The notes beneath the pieces are model-generated. The model searched no databases, had not been told where the DNA came from, and saw only the letters and a program-made list of their open reading frames with translations. A stretch of 41,177 nucleotides of DNA from Shewanella sp. KT0246. Lineage in GTDB: Bacteria > Pseudomonadota > Gammaproteobacteria > Enterobacterales > Shewanellaceae. Position numbers and translations under genes: made by a program. The DNA lies in contig NZ_BPEV01000039.1 in the NCBI RefSeq assembly GCF_019654955.1, forward strand, positions 1-41,177. Reading direction: 5' to 3'. Positions within the stretch are counted from its first letter, which is position 1, and every line of letters begins with the position of its first letter. Shown piece by piece: positions 8,693 to 17,474 of this stretch.

Positions 8693-8726
8693 AAAAGGCT
8701 TAGCAATCATTGCTAAGCCTTTTTTG
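8693..8726 (+). terminator. Intrinsic terminator after the DUF3297 gene
   Basis: Arms AAGGCTTAGCAA (8695-8706) and its complement (8710-8721) close a 3-base loop and run into a T-tract ending TTTTTTG. Confidence 0.92.
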
Positions 8727-8762
8727 TTTACCATCATGGTGCGTTAGTTTAGCGTTACCTGA

Positions 8763-8818
8763 ATCAGTTAATCAGTTAATCAGTTAATCAGTTAATCAAT
8801 TAATCAATTAATCAATCA
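8763..8818. repeat. 8-bp tandem repeat abutting the stop codon of the stress-protein gene
   Basis: ATCAGTTA is repeated four times (8763-8794), then ATCAATTA twice, then a partial ATCAATCA. The array reaches across the stop codon (8812-8814) of the minus-strand UspE-like gene. On the minus strand each unit brings TGA or TAA in successive frames, so changes in copy number would barely alter the protein but would change the 3' untranslated region. Confidence 0.9.
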
Positions 8819-9687
8819 ATGGCTTGCTGAGGAACCAATAAAATATTACAGCGACTTCGCGCTAAAATAGCCTCCGATGTGTTGCCTATTACTCTGCCTA
8901 TAATGCCTTGTCGCTGCACAGCGCCCATGACCAAGTATTCCGCCTTTAATCGACAGCTGAGTTCAAATAGACACATATCAGCGTTACCTGCCAAAATATG
9001 AACATGGTCTCGGTCAATGCCAATTTGTTCTATGGCTTGTTGATGTTTATCGTAAGCTTCTTTAATCAGTACTCGGCTATTTAATATATCCATATCGCGT
9101 AATATTTTAGGGATTCGGATAACAAACCCAAGGTGCAGCTCGTGACCTGTGATTTCAGCCAGACGGTGTGCTTGGTTAATCACCGCTTGATTCAGTGCTT
9201 TTTTAGCGGGTTTGTTACTGCCTAAATCCACCGCCATTAAAATTGCCCCTACTTTATTGAGCAAATTATGGGTTAACAGCATTAATGGTATTTTGGTGTG
9301 GCGGATCAGTTGCCAGTCAACAGGCAGGAAATGATCGGACTCATGGATTGCTTTTAACATCATCGCGTATTGCTGAGGTTTTGCATGTTGGCTGGCATGT
9401 TCGGCTAAATTTTTACACCATGTGATGTTGAACGGGATATTAGTGGGAGTAGTGTTAGCAGCTATATCGCTGAGTTGTTGTTCTAGATCCAGCTTCTGTT
9501 TCGCTAAAATTTGCTGGCGTACATCAGCGGCGATTCGTGGATTATAGTAGGCATCGCCACTGAATGATTCATAGCTATAGGCTGCTATTTCAGGCTGTAG
9601 ATTCATTTTTCTAGCTAGCTCAATTCCTGCACTCACCGCATTGGCTTGCTGCTGATTTTTTTGAGCAATAATATATAGCTTATCCAT
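8812..9687 (-). CDS. UspE-like tandem universal stress protein
   Basis: A cytoplasmic protein of two universal-stress domains (about 1-140 and 145-291). The C-terminal half has the nucleotide-binding signature in MGAVQRQGIIGRVIGNTSE near its end, followed by ILLVPQ. The N-terminal half ends with the degenerate form DWQLIRHTKIPLMLL, typical of UspE-like proteins. Such proteins help survival under stress; the exact activity is not known. It is divergent from a CPA2 antiporter 128 bases away, and pairing of Usp domains with ion transporters is common, so a functional link is plausible. ATG at 9687 is preceded by a GGAGC-type Shine-Dalgarno. No clear hairpin terminator follows; the 8-bp repeat does instead. 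Confidence 0.87.
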   Translation of the reverse strand: MDKLYIIAQKNQQQANAVSAGIELARKMNLQPEIAAYSYESFSGDAYYNPRIAADVRQQILAKQKLDLEQQLSDIAANTTPTNIPFNITWCKNLAEHASQHAKPQQYAMMLKAIHESDHFLPVDWQLIRHTKIPLMLLTHNLLNKVGAILMAVDLGSNKPAKKALNQAVINQAHRLAEITGHELHLGFVIRIPKILRDMDILNSRVLIKEAYDKHQQAIEQIGIDRDHVHILAGNADMCLFELSCRLKAEYLVMGAVQRQGIIGRVIGNTSEAILARSRCNILLVPQQAID

Positions 9688-9815
9688 GGCAAGCTCCTGA
9701 TATATTCCTTATACATTACCTAAGTCAAATGTACCAAAACAGCTGATTTACTTCTTGATCTTTATCATTGAAGCGCTCAGTATTTAATCAGAGATGCAGC
9801 GGTTAGGAGGCGTGT

Positions 9816-11033
9816 ATGACAGTAGAGCAGTTCATTATCGCGTTATGCTTGATTCTGCTTTGCGGTAAGGTTTTAGGAAGTATATTTGAGCGACTTCAAT
9901 TACCTGCTGTCGTCGGTGAAATTTTAGCGGGTTTACTGCTTGGACCGACATTGTTGAATGTGGTTACCCCAGATGCCACATTGGCTGTTGTAGCTGAACT
10001 CGGCGTTATTTTATTACTGTTTTCAATTGGCTGTGAAACCTCAATTAAGCGTTTATCTCAAGCGGGAGGGCGCGCTGCGCTCGTTGCTGTTTTGGGAATC
10101 GTTATTCCTATTATTATGATTGGAATAAGTAGCGCCTATTACCTGACTGATTCATATTTTACCGCACTGTATTTGGGCTGCGCGTTAACCGCCACTAGTA
10201 TTGGCATATCGCTTAGGGTTTTAGCTCAAACTCAACAATCGCAAACTCCATTGGGTAATGTGATTTTAGGCGCAGCTGTTATTGATGATATTGCTGGCGT
10301 CATTTTACTAAGTCTGTTGTTTAACTTCGCAAGTTTTGGGGAGTTTGATCTAGTCAGTTCATTAATACTGACCGCCAAAGTGCTGCTTTTTTTGATTTTA
10401 ACACCACCAGTGACGCGTGGTTTATTGTATCTGGCTCGTGCGCTTAAACCCTTGGCCGACAAATCAGGATATGAAGTGATCATTACCATGGTGTTGATTT
10501 GTCTATTTTCGTGGTTAGCACATTGGTTTGGCGCGCCTGCGCTATTGGGTGGTTTTGCTGTGGGTTTAGCATTAAGTCGGCAATTTACTTCGCCATTGAA
10601 TCGCTATTTAGTGAACCCTTTTTCCTTTACTCACAAAATGGAAATATCGACAAAAACCATGGTTGATGTGTTTGCGCCGATATTTTTTGTATATGTGGGC
10701 ATTCGGTTAGATTTAAGTCAGCTAGATTATAGCTCTGGCGGGATCATGTTGTTGGTTTGGTTGTCGCTACTGGCTATTTTAAGTAAGTTGCTTGCAGGTT
10801 GGTTTGGCGGAAAAACTTGGCAAGCTAAAGCGGTGGTAGGCAGCGCCATGATCCCAAGAGGTGAAGTGGGCTTAGTGTTTGCAGAACTTGGTTATCAAAT
10901 GGGAATTATTGATAGCAAGTTATTTACTGAATTAGTGGTGATTATTGCGATAACCACCTTAGTTGGTCCGATGATGCTCAAGTGGAGTATTAAGCAACAG
11001 CTTAGGGTATTGAGCCAAGTTAAGCCTAATTAA
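9816..11033 (+). CDS. CPA2-family cation:proton antiporter
   Basis: An inner-membrane sodium or potassium/proton antiporter of the KefB/NapA type, 405 residues with about 12-13 hydrophobic helices. The ion-binding helix reads AAVIDDIAGVILL with adjacent aspartates at 157 and 158, the arrangement of electrogenic members. RLQLPAVVGEILAG near the N-terminus and IPRGEVGLVFAELG near the C-terminus are also typical. It lacks the RCK/TrkA nucleotide-binding domain of Kef channels, so a nucleotide- or glutathione-gated mechanism is unlikely in this protein itself. A strong AGGAGG precedes ATG. It is divergent from the UspE-like gene, which may modulate it. Confidence 0.9.
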   Translation: MTVEQFIIALCLILLCGKVLGSIFERLQLPAVVGEILAGLLLGPTLLNVVTPDATLAVVAELGVILLLFSIGCETSIKRLSQAGGRAALVAVLGIVIPIIMIGISSAYYLTDSYFTALYLGCALTATSIGISLRVLAQTQQSQTPLGNVILGAAVIDDIAGVILLSLLFNFASFGEFDLVSSLILTAKVLLFLILTPPVTRGLLYLARALKPLADKSGYEVIITMVLICLFSWLAHWFGAPALLGGFAVGLALSRQFTSPLNRYLVNPFSFTHKMEISTKTMVDVFAPIFFVYVGIRLDLSQLDYSSGGIMLLVWLSLLAILSKLLAGWFGGKTWQAKAVVGSAMIPRGEVGLVFAELGYQMGIIDSKLFTELVVIIAITTLVGPMMLKWSIKQQLRVLSQVKPN

Positions 11034-11145
11034 AGCCCCAGTTTAAGACTCATACAGTGTGTTTGATGGAGTTTATTACAGGTCTTTTTAAGTTTTTACA
11101 TCAGCTGTAAACAAACTCTGCCGACTGTAGCTCACATTTAAAAAC

Positions 11146-11166
11146 AACATGACTTTTATTCATGTT
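11146..11166. promoter_or_regulatory. Inverted repeat upstream of the LysE-type gene
   Basis: AACATGA at 11146-11152 and its complement TCATGTT at 11160-11166 are separated by 7 bases, 49 bases before the gene's ATG. The geometry would suit a dimeric repressor or activator. No regulator gene is adjacent. Confidence 0.35.
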
Positions 11167-11214
11167 GGATAGCTGTAAAATCCGCGCCTTGTTTAATTAC
11201 TTATCTAATCAATC

Positions 11215-11856
11215 ATGATCGACTTGGCTTTACTCCCTGTTTATTTAACCACTGTGGTCGCTTTATTGTTGATCCCTGGGCCTGACATGCTGCTGATTGC
11301 CAGTTCAAGTCTGAGTTATGGCCGAAAAGTTGGCGTATATGCAAGCTTTGGTAATGCGACTTCAGGGTTAATTCTAACCTTACTTGCAGCAATGGGTGTA
11401 TCAGCATTAGTGGCGATGAACCCAATAGCGTTAGAAGTATTAAGAGTTCTGGGCGGCGCTTACTTATTAAAGATGGGCTGGGACTGCATGCGCAGCAGTG
11501 CAGCGGATGCACCTGAAATTGAGCTGCAAAATAACTTAGCCAAGTTACTTTATCGCCGTGCGGTTTTTAGTAATCTACTTAATCCAAAAGCGCTGATCTT
11601 CTTTGTGTTGTTTTTACCTCAGTTTGTGTCTACTCAGCTTACAGCCAGCTCTGGCGAACAAATGCTAGCACTGGGATTATTGCTTAATGTGATGGGGCTG
11701 TTGTTCAACTTACTGCTGGTGGCACTCGTTGGCAGCTTAGGTAAGCCTTTACTTAAAAATGAAAAGTTTCGCACTTACCAAAACAAGTTTATGGGGTTAA
11801 TATTTTTCGCGCTAGCGATTTGGCTGTTGGCTTCACAAGTGCAAAGCCTTAGCTAA
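11215..11856 (+). CDS. LysE/RhtB-family amino-acid exporter
   Basis: A 213-residue inner-membrane exporter with six predicted helices. The N-terminal signature LIPGPDMLLIASSSLSYGR and the central NLLNPKALIFFVLFLPQF are diagnostic of the LysE/RhtB family, which exports amino acids such as homoserine, threonine, leucine or lysine. The substrate cannot be read from sequence. There is no recognisable Shine-Dalgarno before ATG 11215, but no later start would keep helix 1. It stands alone between an antiporter and a minus-strand outer-membrane gene. Confidence 0.92.
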   Translation: MIDLALLPVYLTTVVALLLIPGPDMLLIASSSLSYGRKVGVYASFGNATSGLILTLLAAMGVSALVAMNPIALEVLRVLGGAYLLKMGWDCMRSSAADAPEIELQNNLAKLLYRRAVFSNLLNPKALIFFVLFLPQFVSTQLTASSGEQMLALGLLLNVMGLLFNLLLVALVGSLGKPLLKNEKFRTYQNKFMGLIFFALAIWLLASQVQSLS

Positions 11857-11870
11857 ACGATTTGGCTTTT

Positions 11871-11909
11871 CAAACTAGCGCAATAAATGTTATCTATTGC
11901 GCTAGTTTG
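11871..11909. other. Long perfect hairpin after the LysE-type gene
   Basis: A 15-base perfect inverted repeat (11871-11885 with 11895-11909, arm CAAACTAGCGCAATA) encloses a 9-base loop. Neither strand has a T-tract after it, so it is not a textbook intrinsic terminator. It lies 15 bases past the stop and may protect the 3' end of the mRNA or act as a weak terminator. Confidence 0.7.
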
Positions 11910-11972
11910 GGATAGCTAGATAAGCCATAAATATAATTAGTGCATCAATTTAGTTGCACTTAATGCATGCTT

Positions 11973-12881
11973 TTAGAAAAGAGCTTTAGGTGAATAGGTG
12001 ATATTAAATGAGAAAATCTCTCCTTCAAATTTAGCTTGTGCACTATATTCCTTCATGTAATTGAAAGATAAATTCCAATGTGGATCTAACCAATAAGCAA
12101 CTTGTACCCCAAGGCCGTGAACTTCAGATTTAGTGCCGAGACGGGTTCCCATTTTTTGATTGAAATTTGATATTTCATTGCTTAAATCATCTTCTTGTAC
12201 CTGCCACTGACTATAGCCTTTTAGTCCCACTTCTAATTGCTGAGTTAAATACTGACTGTAGCCGTATTCTATAGTTAGGTGATCGCCAGCCGTTACGCCT
12301 GTTGAATCAGACTCACCGTGAAACTCGTAGGTTGCCGACAGCATAAATGCCCCAGCTTGCTCCATGACATAATAATAGCCAGATAACTGCACTTGAGTTG
12401 TCACCATATCGAGGCTTAAGCCATCTTCACCCGTGGGTAAATAAAAACCTAAGCCTAAGTTAATATCGTAATTAGGGTTAAGCCAACCGAGCCATAGTGG
12501 CTGAACATAAGTGTCTCCAACACCGTAGGTTTCTTCGCCAGCTACGCTGCTTGCTGCAACTGATGGATTGATGTAAAAGCTATATCGAGCCCCTAGTACA
12601 TTCTTGTCGGTTACCCACATAAAAAGTGGAGCAATAGCGGCCACTTCATAATCGGTATTTAGGCCGATACTGTCACCATTTTTATTTTTTAAGTCATTAC
12701 TATCGTAATGAATATTGTATTGTTCATAGATGAAGCCTGCCTGATCTGGCATGGTCATATCTCTGATATTGGCGGCACCAGGGGTGTAGTGTCCAGCCCC
12801 AATCAAACCATCTGCATGAGCTGTTGTTATAGCAGTTAAATTTACCAGTAACCCAATGAATACTTGTGTCGATTTGCGCAT
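11973..12881 (-). CDS. Outer-membrane protein of the phenol-degradation MetA/SphA-like family
   Basis: A 302-residue protein with a Sec signal peptide cleaved after TTAHA, then GLIGAGHYTPGAANIRDM, the typical start of the family annotated as MetA-pathway phenol-degradation outer-membrane protein. Alternating hydrophobic strands rich in Tyr and Trp and a C-terminal Phe point to a beta-barrel in the outer membrane. Members are often found near aromatic catabolism genes, but none is nearby here, so a role in uptake of hydrophobic compounds is only a family-based guess. It is divergent from gltS; a short palindrome lies about 31-44 bases upstream of the ATG. Confidence 0.82.
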   Translation of the reverse strand: MRKSTQVFIGLLVNLTAITTAHADGLIGAGHYTPGAANIRDMTMPDQAGFIYEQYNIHYDSNDLKNKNGDSIGLNTDYEVAAIAPLFMWVTDKNVLGARYSFYINPSVAASSVAGEETYGVGDTYVQPLWLGWLNPNYDINLGLGFYLPTGEDGLSLDMVTTQVQLSGYYYVMEQAGAFMLSATYEFHGESDSTGVTAGDHLTIEYGYSQYLTQQLEVGLKGYSQWQVQEDDLSNEISNFNQKMGTRLGTKSEVHGLGVQVAYWLDPHWNLSFNYMKEYSAQAKFEGEIFSFNITYSPKALF

Positions 12882-12911
12882 TTTCTAAATCCTAACGTTA
12901 ACAAAGATGCC

Positions 12912-12950
12912 TCCAATGTATTGGAATCACAGCCAGCTTTGTCACGCTGG
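12912..12950. promoter_or_regulatory. Two adjacent inverted repeats in the SphA-like/gltS intergenic region
   Basis: TCCAAT-GT-ATTGGA at 12912-12925 and CCAGC-N8-GCTGG at 12933-12950. They lie just upstream of the outer-membrane gene and may be operators or part of its 5' untranslated region. No regulator gene is adjacent. Confidence 0.35.
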
Positions 12951-13174
12951 AACATTTATATCTAAATAGTGATTTTTACTATGTGTTTATTCCTTTTCTC
13001 CGTTGCTCACTATCAAGTTAGTTAAATTAGCCCTGTCATTCAGTCGCGGTTGTTAGCAATGGTTTTATATCGCTGAAGTCTCTGCGCAATGACATGTTCG
13101 GTTCATTAGGATGCTGATTTAGCAGAGCGTGAACCTTTAATTTAACTGCAATAGAACTTATTAAGGCGACACTG

Positions 13175-14377
13175 ATGGAACCCATAGTGATAAGCGGCTT
13201 CATGTCTTTTACTTTGGCTATTTTCCTTTTATTCATTGGGAAGTGGTCTCTTTCAAATAGCGAGGTACTGCGTAATTTCAGCATACCGGAACCAGTTATA
13301 GGTGGCTTTTTGTGTGCGCTAGTCGTCGCAGGGATCTACTTTGGGTTTAACTCAAAAGTCACTTTTGATGTGGTCGCCATTAGAGATATTTTGTTGCTGT
13401 ATTTTTTTGCTGCTATGGGGTTAAACGCAGATGTTAGATCCCTAATCAAAGGTGGAAAGCCACTGATGATTTTAGTGGGGTTAGCAACGGTTTATATCTT
13501 AATTCAAAACGGTATTGGTATGAGCGTTGCGAGTGCTTTTGGGATGGATCCCGTTGCAGGTCTTATGTCTGGGTCAGTTTCATTGATTGGCGGGGTCGGC
13601 ACGACTTTGGCGTGGGGGCCAACCTTTGTTGATAAGTTGGGCGTGAGTAATGCTGTTGAAATTGGTGTTGCCAGTAACACAATTGGGTTGATTTTTGCCT
13701 GTGTGATTGGGGGGCCAATTGCTAAATATCTGATGAAAGTGCATCAAGTAAAAGGCAATAAAGAAACGCTACTCGATGTTGGTCAGTCTTATTCGAAATC
13801 TACGGAATATATAGACAGCTATAGCCTACTGTTTTCTTGGATGCGTTTGAATCTTGCATTAATGCTAGGTCATGGTGTTGATGCCATTATTGGTATGACA
13901 GGGGTTGAGTTGCCACTGTTTGTGTCATGTTTAGTTGCAGGCATCATCATGGGAAATCGATTCCATAAAATCCTGCCTAAACAGAAGGTTGAAGGCAGTG
14001 ATAGGAGTCTTTCACTGATTTCTGATATTTGTTTAGGGCTATTTATTGTTATGGCTCTAATGGACTTAAAAATTTGGGAATTACAGGGATTAGTTAAGTA
14101 TTTATCTGTTGTGATGACACTACAAATTATTATGTCGATTTTGTTCTCTGTGTTCGTGGTATATCGCCTCATGGGGCGAAATTATGAAGCGACCGTTATT
14201 TGTGCTGGTTTTAGCGGTATCACTTTAGGTTCAACTGCAACAGCTATTGCCAATATGACCGCGGTAACTAAGCAGCATGGGGCAGCTCATAACGCTTTCA
14301 TTGTCGTGCCTTTGGTGTGTGGCTTTTTTGTCGACATTATCAACGCCTTTGTTATTAACCATCTTATTGCTTTGTAA
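13175..14377 (+). CDS. gltS: Sodium/glutamate symporter
   Basis: An inner-membrane carrier that imports glutamate with sodium. The 400 residues match the usual GltS length and organisation: two inverted halves, each with a Gly-rich loop, GSVSLIGGVGTTLAW in the first (about residue 135) and SGITLGSTATAIANMTAV in the second (about 347). IPEPVIGGFLCAL near the N-terminus and AAMGLNADVRSLIKGG are also family hallmarks. AAGGCG lies 8 bases before ATG 13175. It appears to be a single-gene unit. With putA and the amino-acid exporter elsewhere in the window it fits a lifestyle using amino acids as carbon source. Confidence 0.93.
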   Translation: MEPIVISGFMSFTLAIFLLFIGKWSLSNSEVLRNFSIPEPVIGGFLCALVVAGIYFGFNSKVTFDVVAIRDILLLYFFAAMGLNADVRSLIKGGKPLMILVGLATVYILIQNGIGMSVASAFGMDPVAGLMSGSVSLIGGVGTTLAWGPTFVDKLGVSNAVEIGVASNTIGLIFACVIGGPIAKYLMKVHQVKGNKETLLDVGQSYSKSTEYIDSYSLLFSWMRLNLALMLGHGVDAIIGMTGVELPLFVSCLVAGIIMGNRFHKILPKQKVEGSDRSLSLISDICLGLFIVMALMDLKIWELQGLVKYLSVVMTLQIIMSILFSVFVVYRLMGRNYEATVICAGFSGITLGSTATAIANMTAVTKQHGAAHNAFIVVPLVCGFFVDIINAFVINHLIAL

Positions 14378-14481
14378 GCACGTATTTAGGTACTTGCTTG
14401 TCAAGCACAAGTGAGACCTCTCTTTTAGTTAATGCCTCTTGCGAATCGCTGGGGCTAACATTCTCCTTGTAAGGTTTCATT

Positions 14482-15975
14482 ATGTATATGTTAAACGGTA
14501 TATCTACACTAAAAAAACGCTCACTTTTAACCCTGATTGTTTTACTTAGCTCTACGAGTGCTTGTAGCAATCTCACTGCGATGGATGCGCAGGAAAAGCA
14601 AAGTATGATAGATGATATTAATCATGTTTCAGTCGTCACCATTGATAAATTTTCTGAGAAAAATCCGAATTTCAAGGACATGCTTGATGCGTCTCGAGGA
14701 TATATGGTGGCAGATATCTCTACTACTAAAGTCCCCTTGGTCGGCAAGGCTAAGGGCGTTGGTGCGATTTACGACAATCAAGACGATAGTGTCACTTATG
14801 TGAATTTACATCGCGATGATATTGGCATTGGTATTGGTCATGCTGAATATCAAATAGTGTCAGTGTTTGAAAATGAAGAGAGCTTAGAAGTATTCCGTAA
14901 AGGGCTAAGTAGCTCAAAAGTCTCAGCTGATTGGAATTTCACTGAAGGGTCTTTGTCATCTTATGACGTGAATGTAAAAGGGCAAAGCGTGCCAACTTAT
15001 ACGCTCAAAGATGGCAACCAGTTATCATTAGCGGCAAGCTTTGTAGATATAGAGAAAAACCTGGCATTAACCGATACTGGTATTTCAAATACCACTGTTT
15101 CGATGAAAGGTCGCTCAAAAGATAAGGTGACTCCTGTAAAACATTGGGATAGAGCGTTACCATTTTTTGGGCAACAAGTGATTGAACTAGGTCATGATTT
15201 GCCTTTACCCATCGGCGTTAGTTTTATATACGCTAGCACTAATCAAAATATGGAACTGTATGATCTCAGAGTCAAAAATAAAGAAGGAGACTATGTCCCA
15301 ATCGACTTCGTTGCATTTGAAAATAATAATAATGAGTCTATAACGCCACAAATAAAGTTTGATGCTTGGGTATTTCCCTTTATGAATGTGTTTGTCTCTA
15401 TTGGGCGTATTGAAGGCGAAGCCAATGTTAATTTTGGCTTTGATAAAAATGCCCTGACGAATCAACTCGGCATCGATTGTACTTTAGCCAGAGGAAAGGA
15501 AAAGCGCTTTTGTGAAAGCCCGCAGTTAGTTGATGGTGTTGTTGATGTTGTGGCTAAAATGGAAGGAAAAAGCTATACCGTCGGCACCGTGTTAGCTGGG
15601 GGCTGGGATAATTACTTTTTCTCATTACCTATCTCATTTACAGCGGTAGATATGGATGACCGAAATATTGATGGCCATGTGTTTACCGCTTCTCCACGAA
15701 TAGGCAGAGTGTTTCCATTTCAAGGTGGTAGCAGTTTAGCTGTTTATGTTGGCGCCAGCTATATGAGTAATGAAGTGCGTATTGAAGGATCACAAGATGT
15801 TGGAGATACTGGCTATGCAATTGAATATGATATTTGGCAACGAACTGAGGATAACTGGGAGCCGTTAGTGGGTGCTAATTATAATTTCAATCAAAAATGG
15901 TCTGCATTTTTTGAGTTTACAGGTTCACATGATGGCAGACAGCAATTTACGGGTGGATTAACAAGACGCTTCTAA
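14482..15975 (+). CDS. SYLF-like domain fused to a putative outer-membrane beta-barrel
   Basis: I do not recognise the whole 497-residue protein. A signal peptide ends STSAC, either a weak lipobox or a normal cleavage site. Residues about 65-155 resemble the SYLF/Ysc84 lipid-binding fold (RGYMVADIS, GKAKGVGAIYD, IGIGIGHAEYQIVSVFE). From about 220 to the end the pattern is of amphipathic strands with aromatic girdles and a C-terminal Phe (GGLTRRF), as in outer-membrane barrels. TAAGG 7 bases before ATG supports the start. I infer an envelope protein that binds lipid on the periplasmic side and is anchored by a barrel. The SYLF match is by eye and moderate; the alternative is an entirely barrel-like protein with an unrelated N-terminus. 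Confidence 0.7.
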   Translation: MYMLNGISTLKKRSLLTLIVLLSSTSACSNLTAMDAQEKQSMIDDINHVSVVTIDKFSEKNPNFKDMLDASRGYMVADISTTKVPLVGKAKGVGAIYDNQDDSVTYVNLHRDDIGIGIGHAEYQIVSVFENEESLEVFRKGLSSSKVSADWNFTEGSLSSYDVNVKGQSVPTYTLKDGNQLSLAASFVDIEKNLALTDTGISNTTVSMKGRSKDKVTPVKHWDRALPFFGQQVIELGHDLPLPIGVSFIYASTNQNMELYDLRVKNKEGDYVPIDFVAFENNNNESITPQIKFDAWVFPFMNVFVSIGRIEGEANVNFGFDKNALTNQLGIDCTLARGKEKRFCESPQLVDGVVDVVAKMEGKSYTVGTVLAGGWDNYFFSLPISFTAVDMDDRNIDGHVFTASPRIGRVFPFQGGSSLAVYVGASYMSNEVRIEGSQDVGDTGYAIEYDIWQRTEDNWEPLVGANYNFNQKWSAFFEFTGSHDGRQQFTGGLTRRF

Positions 15976-15992
15976 GATTGATTATCAGCTAT

Positions 15993-16017
15993 AAACGAGG
16001 TCATAAAGACCTCGTTT
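15993..16017 (+). terminator. Probable terminator hairpin
   Basis: AAACGAGGTC (15993-16002) pairs with its complement at 16008-16017 around a 5-base loop. The only T-run is the stem's own TTT, so it is weaker than the other terminators here. It lies 17 bases past the stop of the SYLF-like gene. Confidence 0.55.
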
Positions 16018-16129
16018 GGCTTAGGTTCATTTAACTCACTTTTAGACTTACTTTTCTCTTATCCTTTTTTATTCTGCAACTCTCGGCAACTTGCATCACC
16101 ACTTCAGCGATGTTCTCAAAATCAATTTC

Positions 16130-17149
16130 TTATAAATAGTCTTCTATATTTTGAAGGTATTGCTTTGGCGTGACTTCATGGACCTTTTTAAATGCTTTAC
16201 TGAAACTTTGAGGGTTATTAAAACCAAGTTCTGCTGCAATGATGTCTTCAGATTCGCCATTGACTAACATTTCAGGTGCGAGATGATAGAACAATTGATA
16301 CTTGGTGATCTCTGAAAAACTTAGGTTTTCTCGCTGTAATCGTCGTTGTAATGTGAGTGGCGAGATCATCAAAATATCAGCTACAAATTCAAGTTTAGGG
16401 TAGCCAAAAGCCCTAGCATAATTTATCAATTCATATACGCAACGCGGAAGGTCTGACTCTTCAGGTAGATCAATGCTGTCCAGAGAAAATGTTTGCCCAG
16501 AATCTGAGGGTAATAAAGCGCGGTTAATTGGAATGCATTGTTTTAAGTGTTCACTTGGGAACCTCACCATCGTTAATTTTGCGTTCCAAATAACCGGGCA
16601 ACCGAATATCTTTTCTATCTCGCCGTGAGCGCCTAACCGAGAGCCTGGCAAGTGGACTTCAGAGGGAGTGTAATTTTTTCCGAGGTACCATTTGAGTAAG
16701 TGAATAAATACCCAAGCGCCGACAATACCGTCTAATAGTCGTTCAGATTGGATAGATAATTGAGTATTGTATGTCCAACATGTTAACTCTTTTTCTATGC
16801 CTGTTCGGACTTTACAACCCGATTGAATATTCTGAGCAAGGGCATTAAAGCGCCTGATGGCAGTAAATAAAACAGGGGTTGAATATACGATACTACGAAA
16901 GGGACCAAAGTTTTCTAATTGTATTAATGAGCCACCTTTGGCAACAAACAGTTCGTCATTAATAGACTCTTCAAGTACACCAAAATACCGTGTCATTTCG
17001 TTTAATGGCATGGGCCGCATTGGATCATTAAACAGGCTTTTGGGTAAATTAACTTTATTGATGCAGTTACCGTAATAATCGTCCATGGCTTTTAGAAACA
17101 GCCAAAAAATGCCTGTTCTTCCAAATGAAATGGGTTTCTCATTAGCCAT
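16130..17149 (-). CDS. AraC-family transcriptional regulator (OruR/ArgR-like type)
   Basis: A 339-residue regulator. The C-terminal ~95 residues are an AraC DNA-binding domain with two helix-turn-helix units: FVADILMISPLTLQRRLQRE and, further on, IAAELGFNNPQSFSKAFKK followed by TPKQYL. The N-terminal ~200 residues resemble the arabinose-binding-like domain found in regulators of the OruR type, with HLPGSRLGAHGEIEKIFGC in the middle. AAGGATTCATT before ATG 17149 supports the start. It is convergent with the SYLF-barrel gene and divergent from nothing close, so no target is obvious from position. Confidence 0.9.
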   Translation of the reverse strand: MANEKPISFGRTGIFWLFLKAMDDYYGNCINKVNLPKSLFNDPMRPMPLNEMTRYFGVLEESINDELFVAKGGSLIQLENFGPFRSIVYSTPVLFTAIRRFNALAQNIQSGCKVRTGIEKELTCWTYNTQLSIQSERLLDGIVGAWVFIHLLKWYLGKNYTPSEVHLPGSRLGAHGEIEKIFGCPVIWNAKLTMVRFPSEHLKQCIPINRALLPSDSGQTFSLDSIDLPEESDLPRCVYELINYARAFGYPKLEFVADILMISPLTLQRRLQRENLSFSEITKYQLFYHLAPEMLVNGESEDIIAAELGFNNPQSFSKAFKKVHEVTPKQYLQNIEDYL

Positions 17150-17357
17150 AATGAATCCTTATTAATGTGCTATGAAAATACTACGCTTTTATGAGTGGCA
17201 ATTGAAGTAGCCATTTTGCTGGTGAGGTTGATTTCGTTAATTTTTTAAGATTGATAGCCAGTGGATAGGGAGCCTGTTAACGGGCAGCATTTATTGGCGT
17301 TACTTAGTGATGCAAGATTCAAATGCTCGATCTTATGGTGGATAAATGACGGCAGTA

Positions 17358-17431
17358 AACTATGGTGAAATGAACTAAGGCGAAACCAACTAAGGTGAAA
17401 TGAACAGAGGTAAATGAGCTTAGGTGAAATG
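17358..17431. repeat. Degenerate 15-bp tandem repeat
   Basis: Five imperfect copies of AACTAAGGTGAAATG at 17358, 17373, 17388, 17403 (one base short) and 17417. They occupy the 325-base gap between the AraC gene and the glycine-zipper gene, where I see no ORF. Just after the array, GGGGGC (17434) and GCCCCC (17461) could pair around a long loop. Confidence 0.75.
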
Positions 17432-17474
17432 TAGGGGGCGCTAATGTTGTGACTAAATATGCCCCCAAATAAAG

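Noticed and set aside
13036..13284. 82-codon minus-strand ORF overlapping the start of gltS
   Set aside because: It overlaps the strongly supported gltS start and has no family resemblance.
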